From contig CAJKFC010000025.1 of the NCBI GenBank assembly GCA_905199135.1, positions 1 through 20,521 of the forward strand: DNA of 20,521 bases, written 5' to 3'. The translations under genes were made by a program, and so were the position numbers. Below, piece after piece: positions 1 to 6,740 of this stretch (position 1 is the first letter of the stretch; every line of letters begins with the position of its first letter). The stretch is from an uncultured Eubacteriales bacterium. Lineage in GTDB: Bacteria; Bacillota; Clostridia; Oscillospirales; Butyricicoccaceae. Under the pieces are notes generated by a model. That model saw only the letters and a program-made list of their open reading frames with translations, did no database searches and was not told the origin of the DNA.

Positions 1-12
1 ATCATCCTGTAA
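1..12 (+). CDS. Possible 3' end of an upstream gene (Xaa-Pro peptidase?)
   Basis: Frame 1 reads Ile-Ile-Leu-stop. Firmicute M24-family Xaa-Pro peptidases often end in a Lys-Glu-Leu-Ile-Ile-Leu-like tail and commonly lie just upstream of efp, so this may be the last three codons of such a gene. Three codons cannot prove this. The call rests on gene-order knowledge, and the stretch could equally be non-coding. Confidence 0.3.
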   Translation: MIL

Positions 13-49
13 AATTTCCGAAAAAACGGAGAAACAGAACGGTTTTTTC

Positions 50-78
50 TTGAAAAAAGCCACTTTCTGTTATACAAT
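50..78 (+). promoter_or_regulatory. Sigma-A-type promoter for efp
   Basis: TTGAAA at 50-55 and TACAAT at 73-78 are separated by 17 bases. Transcription would start near base 85, leaving a leader of about 25 bases that contains the efp ribosome binding site GGAGG at 96-100. Confidence 0.6.
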
Positions 79-110
79 AGACCTAAGAAAAATTTGGAGG
101 TATTATCTAT

Positions 111-674
111 ATGGTAACCGCAGGCGATTTCAGAAACGGCGTAACCTTTGAGATGGACAACAATGTATTTCAGGTTATGGAGTTCCAGCATGTCAAACCC
201 GGCAAAGGTGCCGCTTTCGTCCGCACAAAGTATAAGAATGTAATTACCGGCGCAGTTACAGAGCGCGCATTCAACCCCACAGATAAATTTGAGTCGGCTT
301 ACATTGAGCGCCGCAACATGGAGTATCTCTACAACGACGGCGAACTCTACTACTTCATGGACACAGAGACATACGAGCAGCTCCCCATCAACGCAGACAA
401 GCTCGGCGATGCTTTCCGCTTTGTCAAGGAAAACACAGTTGTAAAGATTCTCTCCTTCAAGGGCAATGTATTCGGCATCGAGCCCGAAATTTTTGTAGAC
501 CTTGTCGTAACAGATACAGAGCCCGGCTTCAAGGGTGACACAGCAAACAATGTCACAAAGCCCGCTACACTTGAGACAGGCGCAGAAGTTCGCGTGCCCA
601 TCTTTATCGACATCGGCGAGAAGATCACAATCGACACCCGTACAGGCGAGTATATGGGCCGCTCCAAGAACTAA
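111..674 (+). CDS. efp: Elongation factor P
   Basis: EF-P binds between the P and E sites of the ribosome and relieves stalling at proline runs. The 187-aa length is normal for the family. The sequence shows an N-terminal KOW-like domain (about 1-60), a central OB domain (about 65-125) and the C-terminal OB domain ending in the conserved Asp-Thr-Arg-Thr-Gly-Glu-Tyr region. The tip loop HVKPGKGAAFVRTK carries Lys32, the residue modified in some bacteria (E. coli Lys34 equivalent). No epmA/epmB-type modification gene is seen in this window. The ATG start follows GGAGG by ten bases and a good promoter. Arginine codons are almost all CGC/CGT, unlike most neighbours, which fits a highly expressed gene. 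The acidic zinc-ribbon gene starts 50 bases downstream without an intervening terminator, so the two are probably co-transcribed. Confidence 0.97.
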   Translation: MVTAGDFRNGVTFEMDNNVFQVMEFQHVKPGKGAAFVRTKYKNVITGAVTERAFNPTDKFESAYIERRNMEYLYNDGELYYFMDTETYEQLPINADKLGDAFRFVKENTVVKILSFKGNVFGIEPEIFVDLVVTDTEPGFKGDTANNVTKPATLETGAEVRVPIFIDIGEKITIDTRTGEYMGRSKN

Positions 675-724
675 GCTATTAAACCCAAGTTTAATATAAA
701 CTCAAATTACGAAAGGAGAGTTTT

Positions 725-1258
725 ATGACACTTACAGAAAAAGCTTCATACCTCAAAGGCCTTTTGGAGGGTATGAACATCGACGAGAAATCGGAAAACG
801 GCAAAATCTTTACGGCGATAGCCGATATTCTGTCCGACCTCACCGTTTCGGTAACAGACCTTGAGGACCAGACAGCTATCATGGGCGAAGAACTCGACCT
901 CATTGAGGAGTCTCTTGACGAGATCGACGAAGTAATCGACGATATCGACGAAACTCTTGACGACATCATCGAGTACGATGATGAAGAGGACGACGAGTGC
1001 GAATGCCACCACGGTCATCACCACAGCTGCGGCTGCCATGATGACGAGGAAGAGTACGACGATGACTACGAGTTTGACGACGAGGAGTTCTATCAGGTCG
1101 TATGCCCCACCTGCGAGGAGATCATCAACATAGACGAAGAAGTCCTCAAAAAGGGCGAGATCAAATGCCCCGCATGCGGCGAGGAGCTGGAGTTTGACCT
1201 CGAGGATCTCGAGGAGTGCGAAGGCGACTGCGATTGCTGCGAAGAAGAGCACGAATAA
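725..1258 (+). CDS. CD1247-like acidic zinc-ribbon protein
   Basis: A 177-aa protein of unknown function. Residues 1-50 match the N-terminal pattern of the clostridial 'CD1247 N-terminal domain' family (Glu-Lys-x-x-Tyr-Leu-Lys-Gly-Leu near the start). Residues 54-90 are an extremely Asp/Glu-rich, probably helical stretch. Residues 92-105 are a dense metal-ligand cluster (C92, C94, H95, H96, H98-H100, C102, C104, H105). A second acidic run follows, then a zinc ribbon with C127-x-x-C130 and C148-x-x-C151, and a final cluster C165, C169, C171, C172. There is no signal peptide or membrane segment, so it should be cytoplasmic. The ATG has the ribosome site AAAGGAGAG. It lies directly after efp, an arrangement seen in Clostridia, and shares C-ending codon use with it. 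The zinc role is inferred from the ligand spacing; nothing in the sequence gives a reaction or partner. Confidence 0.85.
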   Translation: MTLTEKASYLKGLLEGMNIDEKSENGKIFTAIADILSDLTVSVTDLEDQTAIMGEELDLIEESLDEIDEVIDDIDETLDDIIEYDDEEDDECECHHGHHHSCGCHDDEEEYDDDYEFDDEEFYQVVCPTCEEIINIDEEVLKKGEIKCPACGEELEFDLEDLEECEGDCDCCEEEHE

Positions 1259-1275
1259 TTTCCCGCAAATACAAA

Positions 1276-1305
1276 ACACCGACAGATTTCTGTCGGTGTT
1301 TTTTT
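1276..1305 (+). terminator. Rho-independent terminator of the efp operon
   Basis: A perfect 10-bp stem (1276-1285 with 1290-1299), an ATTT loop and a T run through 1305, located 17 bases after the stop of the acidic zinc-ribbon gene. Confidence 0.92.
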
Positions 1306-1352
1306 ATACTTCTAAACAGTATATCTTTTGATGTACCTGCATACTATGTAAA

Positions 1353-1358
1353 AGGAGG
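1353..1358 (+). promoter_or_regulatory. Ribosome binding site fixing a TTG start for catalase
   Basis: AGGAGG lies seven bases before TTG at 1366-1368. The only upstream ATG in frame, at 1216, lies inside the preceding gene and before its terminator, so the TTG start is preferred. Confidence 0.8.
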
Positions 1359-1365
1359 TGGTTAT

Positions 1366-2859
1366 TTGAATTGCAATAAACTTTATACAACTGCGGGAAG
1401 TCCCGTAGGAGATAATCAGAATTCTCTCACTGCGGGTGAAAGAGGCCCTATTCTTTTGGAGGACCGTTGGCTTTTGGAGAAAATGTCCCATTTTAACAGG
1501 GAGCTGACGCCCGAGAGGAGAATGCACGCAAAGGGCAGCGGTGCCTACGGCATATTTACCGTAACGGGTGACATAACAAAATACACAAAGGCCGATCTTT
1601 TTTCTAAAATCGGTCAGGAGACTCCCGTATTTGTGAGATTTTCCACGGCGGCGGGAGAGAGGGGAGCGGCCGACGCCGTAAGAGATGTCAGAGGCTTTGC
1701 CGTAAAATTCTATACGAGAGCGGGAAACTGGGATCTCGTAGGCAACAACACTCCTGTGTTTTTCATAAGAGACGGCATGAAATTTCCGGACCTCAACCAT
1801 GTTCTGAAAAGAGATGTCACCACCAATATGCACAATCCACAGAGCAAATGGGATTTTTGGACGCTGTCTCCCGAGAGCTTCCACCAGGTGACAATAGTCA
1901 TGTCGGACAGGGGAATCCCCGCCTCTTACAGGAATATGGACGGCTTCGGAAGCCATACCTTTGCCATGTACAACAGCAAAAACGAGAGGGTATGGGTCAA
2001 GTTCCATCTGAAAACATGTCAGGGTATCAAGAACTACACCGACGCAGAGGCGGCATATGTGAGAGGAAAAGACCTCGACAGCGGTCAGAACGACCTTTAC
2101 AACGCCATTGAAAAGGGATACTATCCCAAGTGGAAAATGTACATACAGGTTATGACCGAGGAGCAGGCAAAGCACCATCGTGACAACCCCTTTGATCTGA
2201 CGAAGGTGTGGAGCCATAAGGAATACCCCCTCATTGAGGTTGGCACTCTCTGTCTCAACCGAAATGTGGAAAACTATTACGCTGAGGTGGAGCAGGCGGC
2301 CTTCAGCCCGGCGTCCTTTGTAGACGGAATAGGTCCCTCTCCCGACAAGATGCTGCAGTCGAGGCTTTTTGCCTATCGCGATGCGCAGATGTACAGACTG
2401 GGAGTAAATCATCAGAACATACCTGTCAACCAGGCTAAGTATGAGGAGTGCTATTACCACAGAGACGGTCAAATGAGAACCGACGGCAACTTCGGAAAGA
2501 TAAAGGCCTATGCTCCCAACAGCCTGGGCATATGGCAGTCACAGCCCAAATATACCGAGACGCCCTATGAGGTATCGGGCGAGGCCGCAAGATACGCCGA
2601 GGGTGAGGAGGGCGATTTCTACCAGGCCGGCGATCTCTACCGCCTTATGACCGAGGGCGAGAGAAAGGCTCTCATAGAGAATACGGCGAGAGACATCATG
2701 CCTGTGACGGAAAATATCAAATACCGCCATGCGGCCCACTGTTATCTGGCCGACAAGGAATACGGCATGAGAATGGCGAGAATACTCAAGCTGGATATGG
2801 ATAAGGTGGTGGCTCTTTCCAAAATGAGCTTTGCCGACAGAATAAAGGCCACAAAATAA
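1366..2859 (+). CDS. katA: Monofunctional haem catalase
   Basis: Converts hydrogen peroxide to water and oxygen in the cytoplasm. From the TTG start the protein is 497 aa, typical of small-subunit (clade 3) catalases. The distal His is H54 in MHAKGSGAYG, the distal Asn is N127 or N128 in VGNNTPVFF, and the haem-ligand Tyr is Y337 in RLFAYRDAQ. The FSTAAGERGAAD and IPVNQAK family signatures are also present. There is no signal peptide and no C-terminal flavodoxin-like domain. The gene sits alone between two terminators and is convergent with the DUF362 gene. I could not find a convincing -35/-10 pair or a PerR-type operator in the short leader. Arginine codons are mainly AGA/AGG, unlike efp next door. 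A catalase suggests the host meets oxygen or peroxide although the other genes look like those of an anaerobe. Confidence 0.96.
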   Translation: MNCNKLYTTAGSPVGDNQNSLTAGERGPILLEDRWLLEKMSHFNRELTPERRMHAKGSGAYGIFTVTGDITKYTKADLFSKIGQETPVFVRFSTAAGERGAADAVRDVRGFAVKFYTRAGNWDLVGNNTPVFFIRDGMKFPDLNHVLKRDVTTNMHNPQSKWDFWTLSPESFHQVTIVMSDRGIPASYRNMDGFGSHTFAMYNSKNERVWVKFHLKTCQGIKNYTDAEAAYVRGKDLDSGQNDLYNAIEKGYYPKWKMYIQVMTEEQAKHHRDNPFDLTKVWSHKEYPLIEVGTLCLNRNVENYYAEVEQAAFSPASFVDGIGPSPDKMLQSRLFAYRDAQMYRLGVNHQNIPVNQAKYEECYYHRDGQMRTDGNFGKIKAYAPNSLGIWQSQPKYTETPYEVSGEAARYAEGEEGDFYQAGDLYRLMTEGERKALIENTARDIMPVTENIKYRHAAHCYLADKEYGMRMARILKLDMDKVVALSKMSFADRIKATK

Positions 2860-2871
2860 AGGGCATAAAAA

Positions 2872-2907
2872 CGGACAGGAGAGTTATCTCCTGTCCGCTT
2901 TGTTTTT
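2872..2907. terminator. Bidirectional terminator between catalase and the DUF362 gene
   Basis: A perfect 11-bp stem (2872-2882 with 2887-2897) with a GTTA loop. A T-rich tail follows on the plus strand (to 2907). The A run at 2867-2871 supplies the U tract on the minus strand. Confidence 0.9.
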
Positions 2908-2920
2908 AAAACTTATGAGC

Positions 2921-4030
2921 TTATTTGACCTCTATGAGCTCGTAATCCATCACGCCGATGCCGATTTTTTCGGCGTGCTCCAGGGCGACTATCCAGTTTG
3001 TCTCGGGGGAGACATCGGTGAAGTGGTCGTGGTGATGATGGCCGTGCTCGTCCAAAAGGCTGCCCTTCATGGCGGGCTGAGCGTTTACGGCGTCGGCGCA
3101 GGCCTTGTCGAGAGCCACGGGATCGAAGGAGGCGAACATACCCACATCGGGCACGATAGCCGGATCATTGGAGTCATGGCAGTCGCAGTAGGGCGACACA
3201 TCTATTACAAGATTGATGTGGAAATTGGGTCTGCCGTCGCAGACTGCCTTGGTGTACTCGGTAATTTTGCGGTTGAGTACATCGTTTGCCTCGTCAAAGG
3301 CGGGTTTTACGGCGTCCATGGGGCATACGCCTATGCAGCGGCCGCAGCCGAGGCACTTGTTCTGATCTATGGAAGCCTTTCCGCCTAAAACAGAGGGAGC
3401 ACCGTGGGCGCAGATATTTACGCACTGACCGCAGCCTATGCAGAGATCCTGATTGACAAAGGGCTTGCCTGCGCTGTGCATTTCATGCTTGCCTGCGCGG
3501 GAGCCGCAGCCCATACCGAGATTTTTGATGGCTCCGCCGAAACCTGTCAGCTCATGCCCCTTGAAATGGTTGAGGGAGATTATAATGTCGGCGTCCATGA
3601 TGGCCGAGCCGATTTTGGCCTCTTTGACATATTCGCCGCCTTCAACGGGGACAAGGGTTTCGTCGGTGCCCTTAATTCCGTCGGCGATGATGCAGTGCAC
3701 ACCTGTGGCAAAGGGATTGAAGCCGTTGGTGTAGGCGCTGTCAAGATGGTCGAGGGCGTTCTTTCTGCCGCCTACATAGAGGGTGTTGCAGTCGGTCAGG
3801 AAGGGCTTGCCGCCTTTGGACTTGATGAAATCGCAAACCACTTTTGCCCAGTTGGGACGGAGGTAGGCAAGATTTCCCGGCTCGCCGAAGTGAATTTTGA
3901 CGGCGACAAACTTGTTGTCAAAATCAATTTCACCCATGCCGGCCTTGTACATAAGACTCTCCAGCTTCTGAAGCAGATTTTTGCCTCCTTTGACCTGAAG
4001 GTCACTGAAATACACTTTTGATTTTGCCAT
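2921..4030 (-). CDS. DUF362-domain protein with two 4Fe-4S clusters
   Basis: A 369-aa cytoplasmic iron-sulfur protein. Residues about 40-190 form the DUF362 region (KIHFGEPGN, the SLNHFKGHELTGFGGAIKN motif and a GMGCGSRAGK segment). Two ferredoxin motifs follow: C197-x2-C200-x2-C203-x3-C207 and C226-x2-C229-x2-C232-x3-C236-Pro. The first has Ala where Pro usually follows the last Cys. The C-terminal half returns to the DUF362 fold with Y-C282-D-C284-H285-D and then a His-rich loop, H329 and H331-H334 plus H336. DUF362 proteins are thought to act in electron transfer, but their substrates are mostly unknown. The start has AAGGAGG eight bases upstream. It is the last gene of a minus-strand run, 56 bases after the EamA transporter with no clear own promoter, so readthrough from prfB is possible. 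Confidence 0.88.
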   Translation of the reverse strand: MAKSKVYFSDLQVKGGKNLLQKLESLMYKAGMGEIDFDNKFVAVKIHFGEPGNLAYLRPNWAKVVCDFIKSKGGKPFLTDCNTLYVGGRKNALDHLDSAYTNGFNPFATGVHCIIADGIKGTDETLVPVEGGEYVKEAKIGSAIMDADIIISLNHFKGHELTGFGGAIKNLGMGCGSRAGKHEMHSAGKPFVNQDLCIGCGQCVNICAHGAPSVLGGKASIDQNKCLGCGRCIGVCPMDAVKPAFDEANDVLNRKITEYTKAVCDGRPNFHINLVIDVSPYCDCHDSNDPAIVPDVGMFASFDPVALDKACADAVNAQPAMKGSLLDEHGHHHHDHFTDVSPETNWIVALEHAEKIGIGVMDYELIEVK

Positions 4031-4086
4031 TGATTTTTCCTCCTTATATTCGCATATCTGTTTTATAAAAACATTTTAAAGCGGAG

Positions 4087-4947
4087 CTATTTTTTGTTTT
4101 TTGCTCTAAGCGTAGTATAAAACACCACTCCGAGAATGACCGCTCCGCCCATAACCTCTCTTGCGCTCGGTATTTCACGAAAGAGCAGAAAGGCGAAAAC
4201 TATGCTGTATATAGTCTCGAGACCCGATATTATGCCTGCCGTCTGAGGCTTCACGCTTTTTAGACCGCTTATGAACAGCGTGTGGGAAATTCCCGTAAAG
4301 ACTACGCCGAGAACAAAGAGCAGCATGATATTTTTAAAATCGAAGGTCGGCCTCACTATGAAAAGTGACGGCAGAAGAAAGAGACAGGCAAAGCCCTGCT
4401 CAAAAAAGGATATGAAGGCCGACGGATATTTTTGGGAAAAATTTCTGTTTATCAGAGAAAGGAGGGCGTAGGTGACGGCCGACAACAGGCCGAGAAATAC
4501 ACCTAAAGTTCCGCTTTCACCGAAATCCCAGCTTTCTATCATTATAAATACGCCCGCCATCATGAGACAGGCCGAAACAATGTCCTTTGAAAGTATCTTC
4601 TCCTTTGAAAAAAACGGGGACAAAAGGGTTACAAAAAGGGGAAAGGTGGAAAAGCTTATGGTGGCGGTGGCCACTGTGGACACCTGTATCGACGCCAGAA
4701 AGCTCCACCAGTGGAGGGCTAAAACTGCGCCTGCCGAGGCAAGAACAACAGCGTCAAGGCGCGATTGAGGCTTTAAGGATACTTTGCGCACTTTTAAAAG
4801 GCACAGAAGAAACAGAGAGGAGAAAAAGACTCTTCCCAAAGTTATTATTATGGCAGGCAGCGTAATGAGCTTGCCGAAAAGGCCTGAAAGTCCGAAAAGC
4901 AGGACGGCGAGATGAACCGTCATCAGGCCGATATTTTTATTTTTCAA
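4087..4947 (-). CDS. EamA/DMT-family transporter
   Basis: A 286-aa very hydrophobic protein with about ten predicted membrane helices arranged as two EamA repeats (roughly residues 5-135 and 145-282). This is the plan of the drug/metabolite transporter superfamily, whose members export or import small metabolites. The substrate cannot be read from sequence. I chose TTG at 4947 because AGGGGGA (4960-4954) sits six bases upstream. A longer in-frame TTG start at 4968 has no ribosome site. With this start the gene overlaps the stop of the upstream membrane-protein gene by 11 bases, so translation is probably coupled. It is the third gene of the prfB operon. Confidence 0.85.
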   Translation of the reverse strand: MKNKNIGLMTVHLAVLLFGLSGLFGKLITLPAIIITLGRVFFSSLFLLCLLKVRKVSLKPQSRLDAVVLASAGAVLALHWWSFLASIQVSTVATATISFSTFPLFVTLLSPFFSKEKILSKDIVSACLMMAGVFIMIESWDFGESGTLGVFLGLLSAVTYALLSLINRNFSQKYPSAFISFFEQGFACLFLLPSLFIVRPTFDFKNIMLLFVLGVVFTGISHTLFISGLKSVKPQTAGIISGLETIYSIVFAFLLFREIPSAREVMGGAVILGVVFYTTLRAKNKK

Positions 4948-5491
4948 GGAATATCCCCCTAACCACAAAAAACATTCCTATCTGAAATCCCGAAAGGTAT
5001 GTGTAGTTTATGCCGAAGTCAAAAAGCAGGTGGGGCAGTGCAAAGACGACGGTCAGCGCTGCCACAGCCAAAAGATCCTTTAAAAATACCGTTGTCCACT
5101 CTTTTTCGTAAAAAAGTATTTCCAAAAATACGAGAGAAGCCAAAAAGACCCAAAGAGGGAAGGGGTAGTTCATGCCCTTTACATCTGCCACCGCCATGAG
5201 AGACGACAGCACAGACCTGTCCATGAACAGCTTAACTGTCTGATATGCCGCCGCCGCGCAGACGGGGCAAAGGGTGATGAGCAGACTGTTTTTGAGCCTT
5301 TCATGGGGTATTATCAGAAAAAAGCCTATGCCGATTATAAAGGAATAGGCCAGTTTCGGCAGTATTATAAAAAGAGCGGCGAGAAATTCGCTGTGAAAAT
5401 CCGAGGGAAATGTCAGCGAAAAGTTGTCGGTCAGCACAGTAAAGGCAAACAGCGCGAGACCTACAAAGACAGCAGACAGCTTTTTATACAT
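4937..5491 (-). CDS. Unrecognised multi-pass membrane protein
   Basis: I do not recognise this 184-aa protein. It has about five or six hydrophobic helices (near 5-22, 36-62, 68-90, 110-130, 136-156 and 165-182), and a PVCAAAAYQ segment inside the third. It carries no enzymatic motif that I can name. It overlaps the stop of prfB by one base (TAATG) and its own end overlaps the EamA transporter. Translational coupling with both neighbours is therefore likely, and it may work with the transporter. It is a real gene by its tight packing, its helix pattern and the absence of a competing frame. Confidence 0.75.
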   Translation of the reverse strand: MYKKLSAVFVGLALFAFTVLTDNFSLTFPSDFHSEFLAALFIILPKLAYSFIIGIGFFLIIPHERLKNSLLITLCPVCAAAAYQTVKLFMDRSVLSSLMAVADVKGMNYPFPLWVFLASLVFLEILFYEKEWTTVFLKDLLAVAALTVVFALPHLLFDFGINYTYLSGFQIGMFFVVRGIFLEK

Positions 5492-6615
5492 TATTTTTTC
5501 GCCCAGTTTCCTGTGGCGGACGCCTTGAGGTAGGCGTTTATAAAGCCGTCGATATCACCGTCAATAACGGCGTTGACATTTGTATTCTCATATCCCGTGC
5601 GGTGGTCTTTGACGAGGGTATAGGGCATAAAGACATAGGAGCGGATCTGGCTGCCCCACTCTATCTTTTTCTGAACGCCCTTTATGTCCTCGATCTTGTC
5701 GAGATGCTCTCTCTCTTTTATCTCCATCAGCTTAGATTTGAGCATTCTCATGGCGACTTCACGGTTCTGATGCTGGCTGCGCTCATTCTGACAGGCAACT
5801 ATGATGCCTGTGGGAATGTGAGTTATTCTTATGGCAGATTCGGTCTTGTTGACATGCTGTCCTCCTGCGCCGCCGCTGCGGTATGTATCGACCTTGAGGT
5901 CTTCGTCCTTTATCTCTATGTCGACATCTTCGGTTATTTCGGGCATGACCTCTATTGCGGCAAAGGAGGTGTGGCGTCTGCCCGAGGTGTCAAAGGGAGA
6001 TACACGGATGAGACGGTGTACTCCCATTTCCGATTTGAGGTAGCCGAAGGCGTTTTCGCCCTCCACCAGAATATCTGCGCTCTTCATGCCGGCTTCTTCG
6101 CCGCCTATATAGTCGAGCACCTTTATCTTGAAATTGTGGGCATCGGCCCAACGGCCGTACATGCGGTAGAGAATAAGAGCCCAGTCCTGAGCCTCTGTGC
6201 CGCCCGCTCCTGCGTGGAAGGATATGATTGCATTGTTGTGGTCATATTCTCCCGTGAGAAGGGTCTCAAGGGTGAGGTTTTCGAGCTGAGAGGTAAAGGC
6301 GGAAAACTCAGATTTTATCTCGTCAAGAAGGCTGCTGTCGTCCTCTTCTTCAGCCATGGCGATGAGGGTCTGAATGTCTTCAAAGCTTCCCACAAGGTTT
6401 TTGTATTTTTCTTCCTTGAGCTCGAGCTGCTTTATCTTCTGGAGTATTTTCTGACTGTTTTCGGGGTCATCCCAAAAATCAGGGGCAGAAGTCTGAGCCT
6501 GAAGGGCCTTTATCTCCTCGCGTCCCGCAGGCAGATTGAAGGCCTCTTCCAGATCATATACATCGTTTTTCAAAGAAAGTAATTTTGATTTTATCTCTTC
6601 AAGTTCTACTATCAT
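5491..6615 (-). CDS. prfB: Peptide chain release factor 2
   Basis: RF2 reads UGA and UAA stop codons and releases the finished peptide. The 374-aa protein has the N-terminal helical domain, the stop-codon-reading tripeptide S206-P207-F208 (SPF, diagnostic of RF2 rather than RF1) and the catalytic G251-G252-Q253 in GGAGGQHVNK. The reading frame is continuous. The region near codon 25, where many bacteria carry an in-frame UGA in a CUU-UGA-C slippery site, here reads Ala-Phe-Asn-Leu-Pro-Ala with no stop, so the autoregulatory +1 frameshift is absent. The ATG start follows AGGAG. It is the first gene of a minus-strand operon with the 184-aa membrane protein (1-base overlap), the EamA transporter and perhaps the DUF362 gene. 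Confidence 0.97.
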   Translation of the reverse strand: MIVELEEIKSKLLSLKNDVYDLEEAFNLPAGREEIKALQAQTSAPDFWDDPENSQKILQKIKQLELKEEKYKNLVGSFEDIQTLIAMAEEEDDSSLLDEIKSEFSAFTSQLENLTLETLLTGEYDHNNAIISFHAGAGGTEAQDWALILYRMYGRWADAHNFKIKVLDYIGGEEAGMKSADILVEGENAFGYLKSEMGVHRLIRVSPFDTSGRRHTSFAAIEVMPEITEDVDIEIKDEDLKVDTYRSGGAGGQHVNKTESAIRITHIPTGIIVACQNERSQHQNREVAMRMLKSKLMEIKEREHLDKIEDIKGVQKKIEWGSQIRSYVFMPYTLVKDHRTGYENTNVNAVIDGDIDGFINAYLKASATGNWAKK

Positions 6616-6666
6616 AAAAACTCCTGTTTATAGTAATTTTATCTTTTTATACATTATACAATATAT

Positions 6667-6695
6667 ATTTTAGCATATTTTGTCCCGTTTTACAA
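6667..6695 (-). promoter_or_regulatory. Promoter of the prfB operon
   Basis: On the minus strand TTGTAA (6695-6690) and TAAAAT (6672-6667) are 17 bases apart, and a TG at the extended -10 position precedes TAAAAT. A second TATAAT (6658-6653) lies just downstream without a good -35. Confidence 0.55.
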
Positions 6696-6706
6696 TAAGC
6701 AAGGCA

Positions 6707-6740
6707 AAAATAAAAGGGAGATTGCTCTCCCTTTTATTTT
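6707..6740 (-). terminator. Terminator of the MATE transporter gene
   Basis: A perfect 15-bp inverted repeat (6707-6721 with 6726-6740) around a 4-base loop, with its T-rich arm on the minus strand. It overlaps the stop codon of the MATE gene and separates it from prfB. Confidence 0.88.

Noticed and set aside
678..695. Inverted repeat between efp and the next gene as a terminator
   Set aside because: The stem is only seven A/T-rich pairs with no T run, so the two genes are more likely co-transcribed.
1216..1365. Longer N-terminus for catalase starting at ATG 1216
   Set aside because: It overlaps the acidic protein gene and crosses a strong terminator. The encoded Arg-rich leader is unlike catalases, and TTG 1366 has an ideal ribosome site.
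3404..4021. 205-aa plus-strand open frame
   Set aside because: It is the antisense of the DUF362/ferredoxin gene, whose motifs are unmistakable. The frame has no ribosome site or family pattern.
5602..6582. 326-aa plus-strand open frame
   Set aside because: It mirrors prfB, which carries SPF and GGQ motifs. The long frame comes from codon bias.
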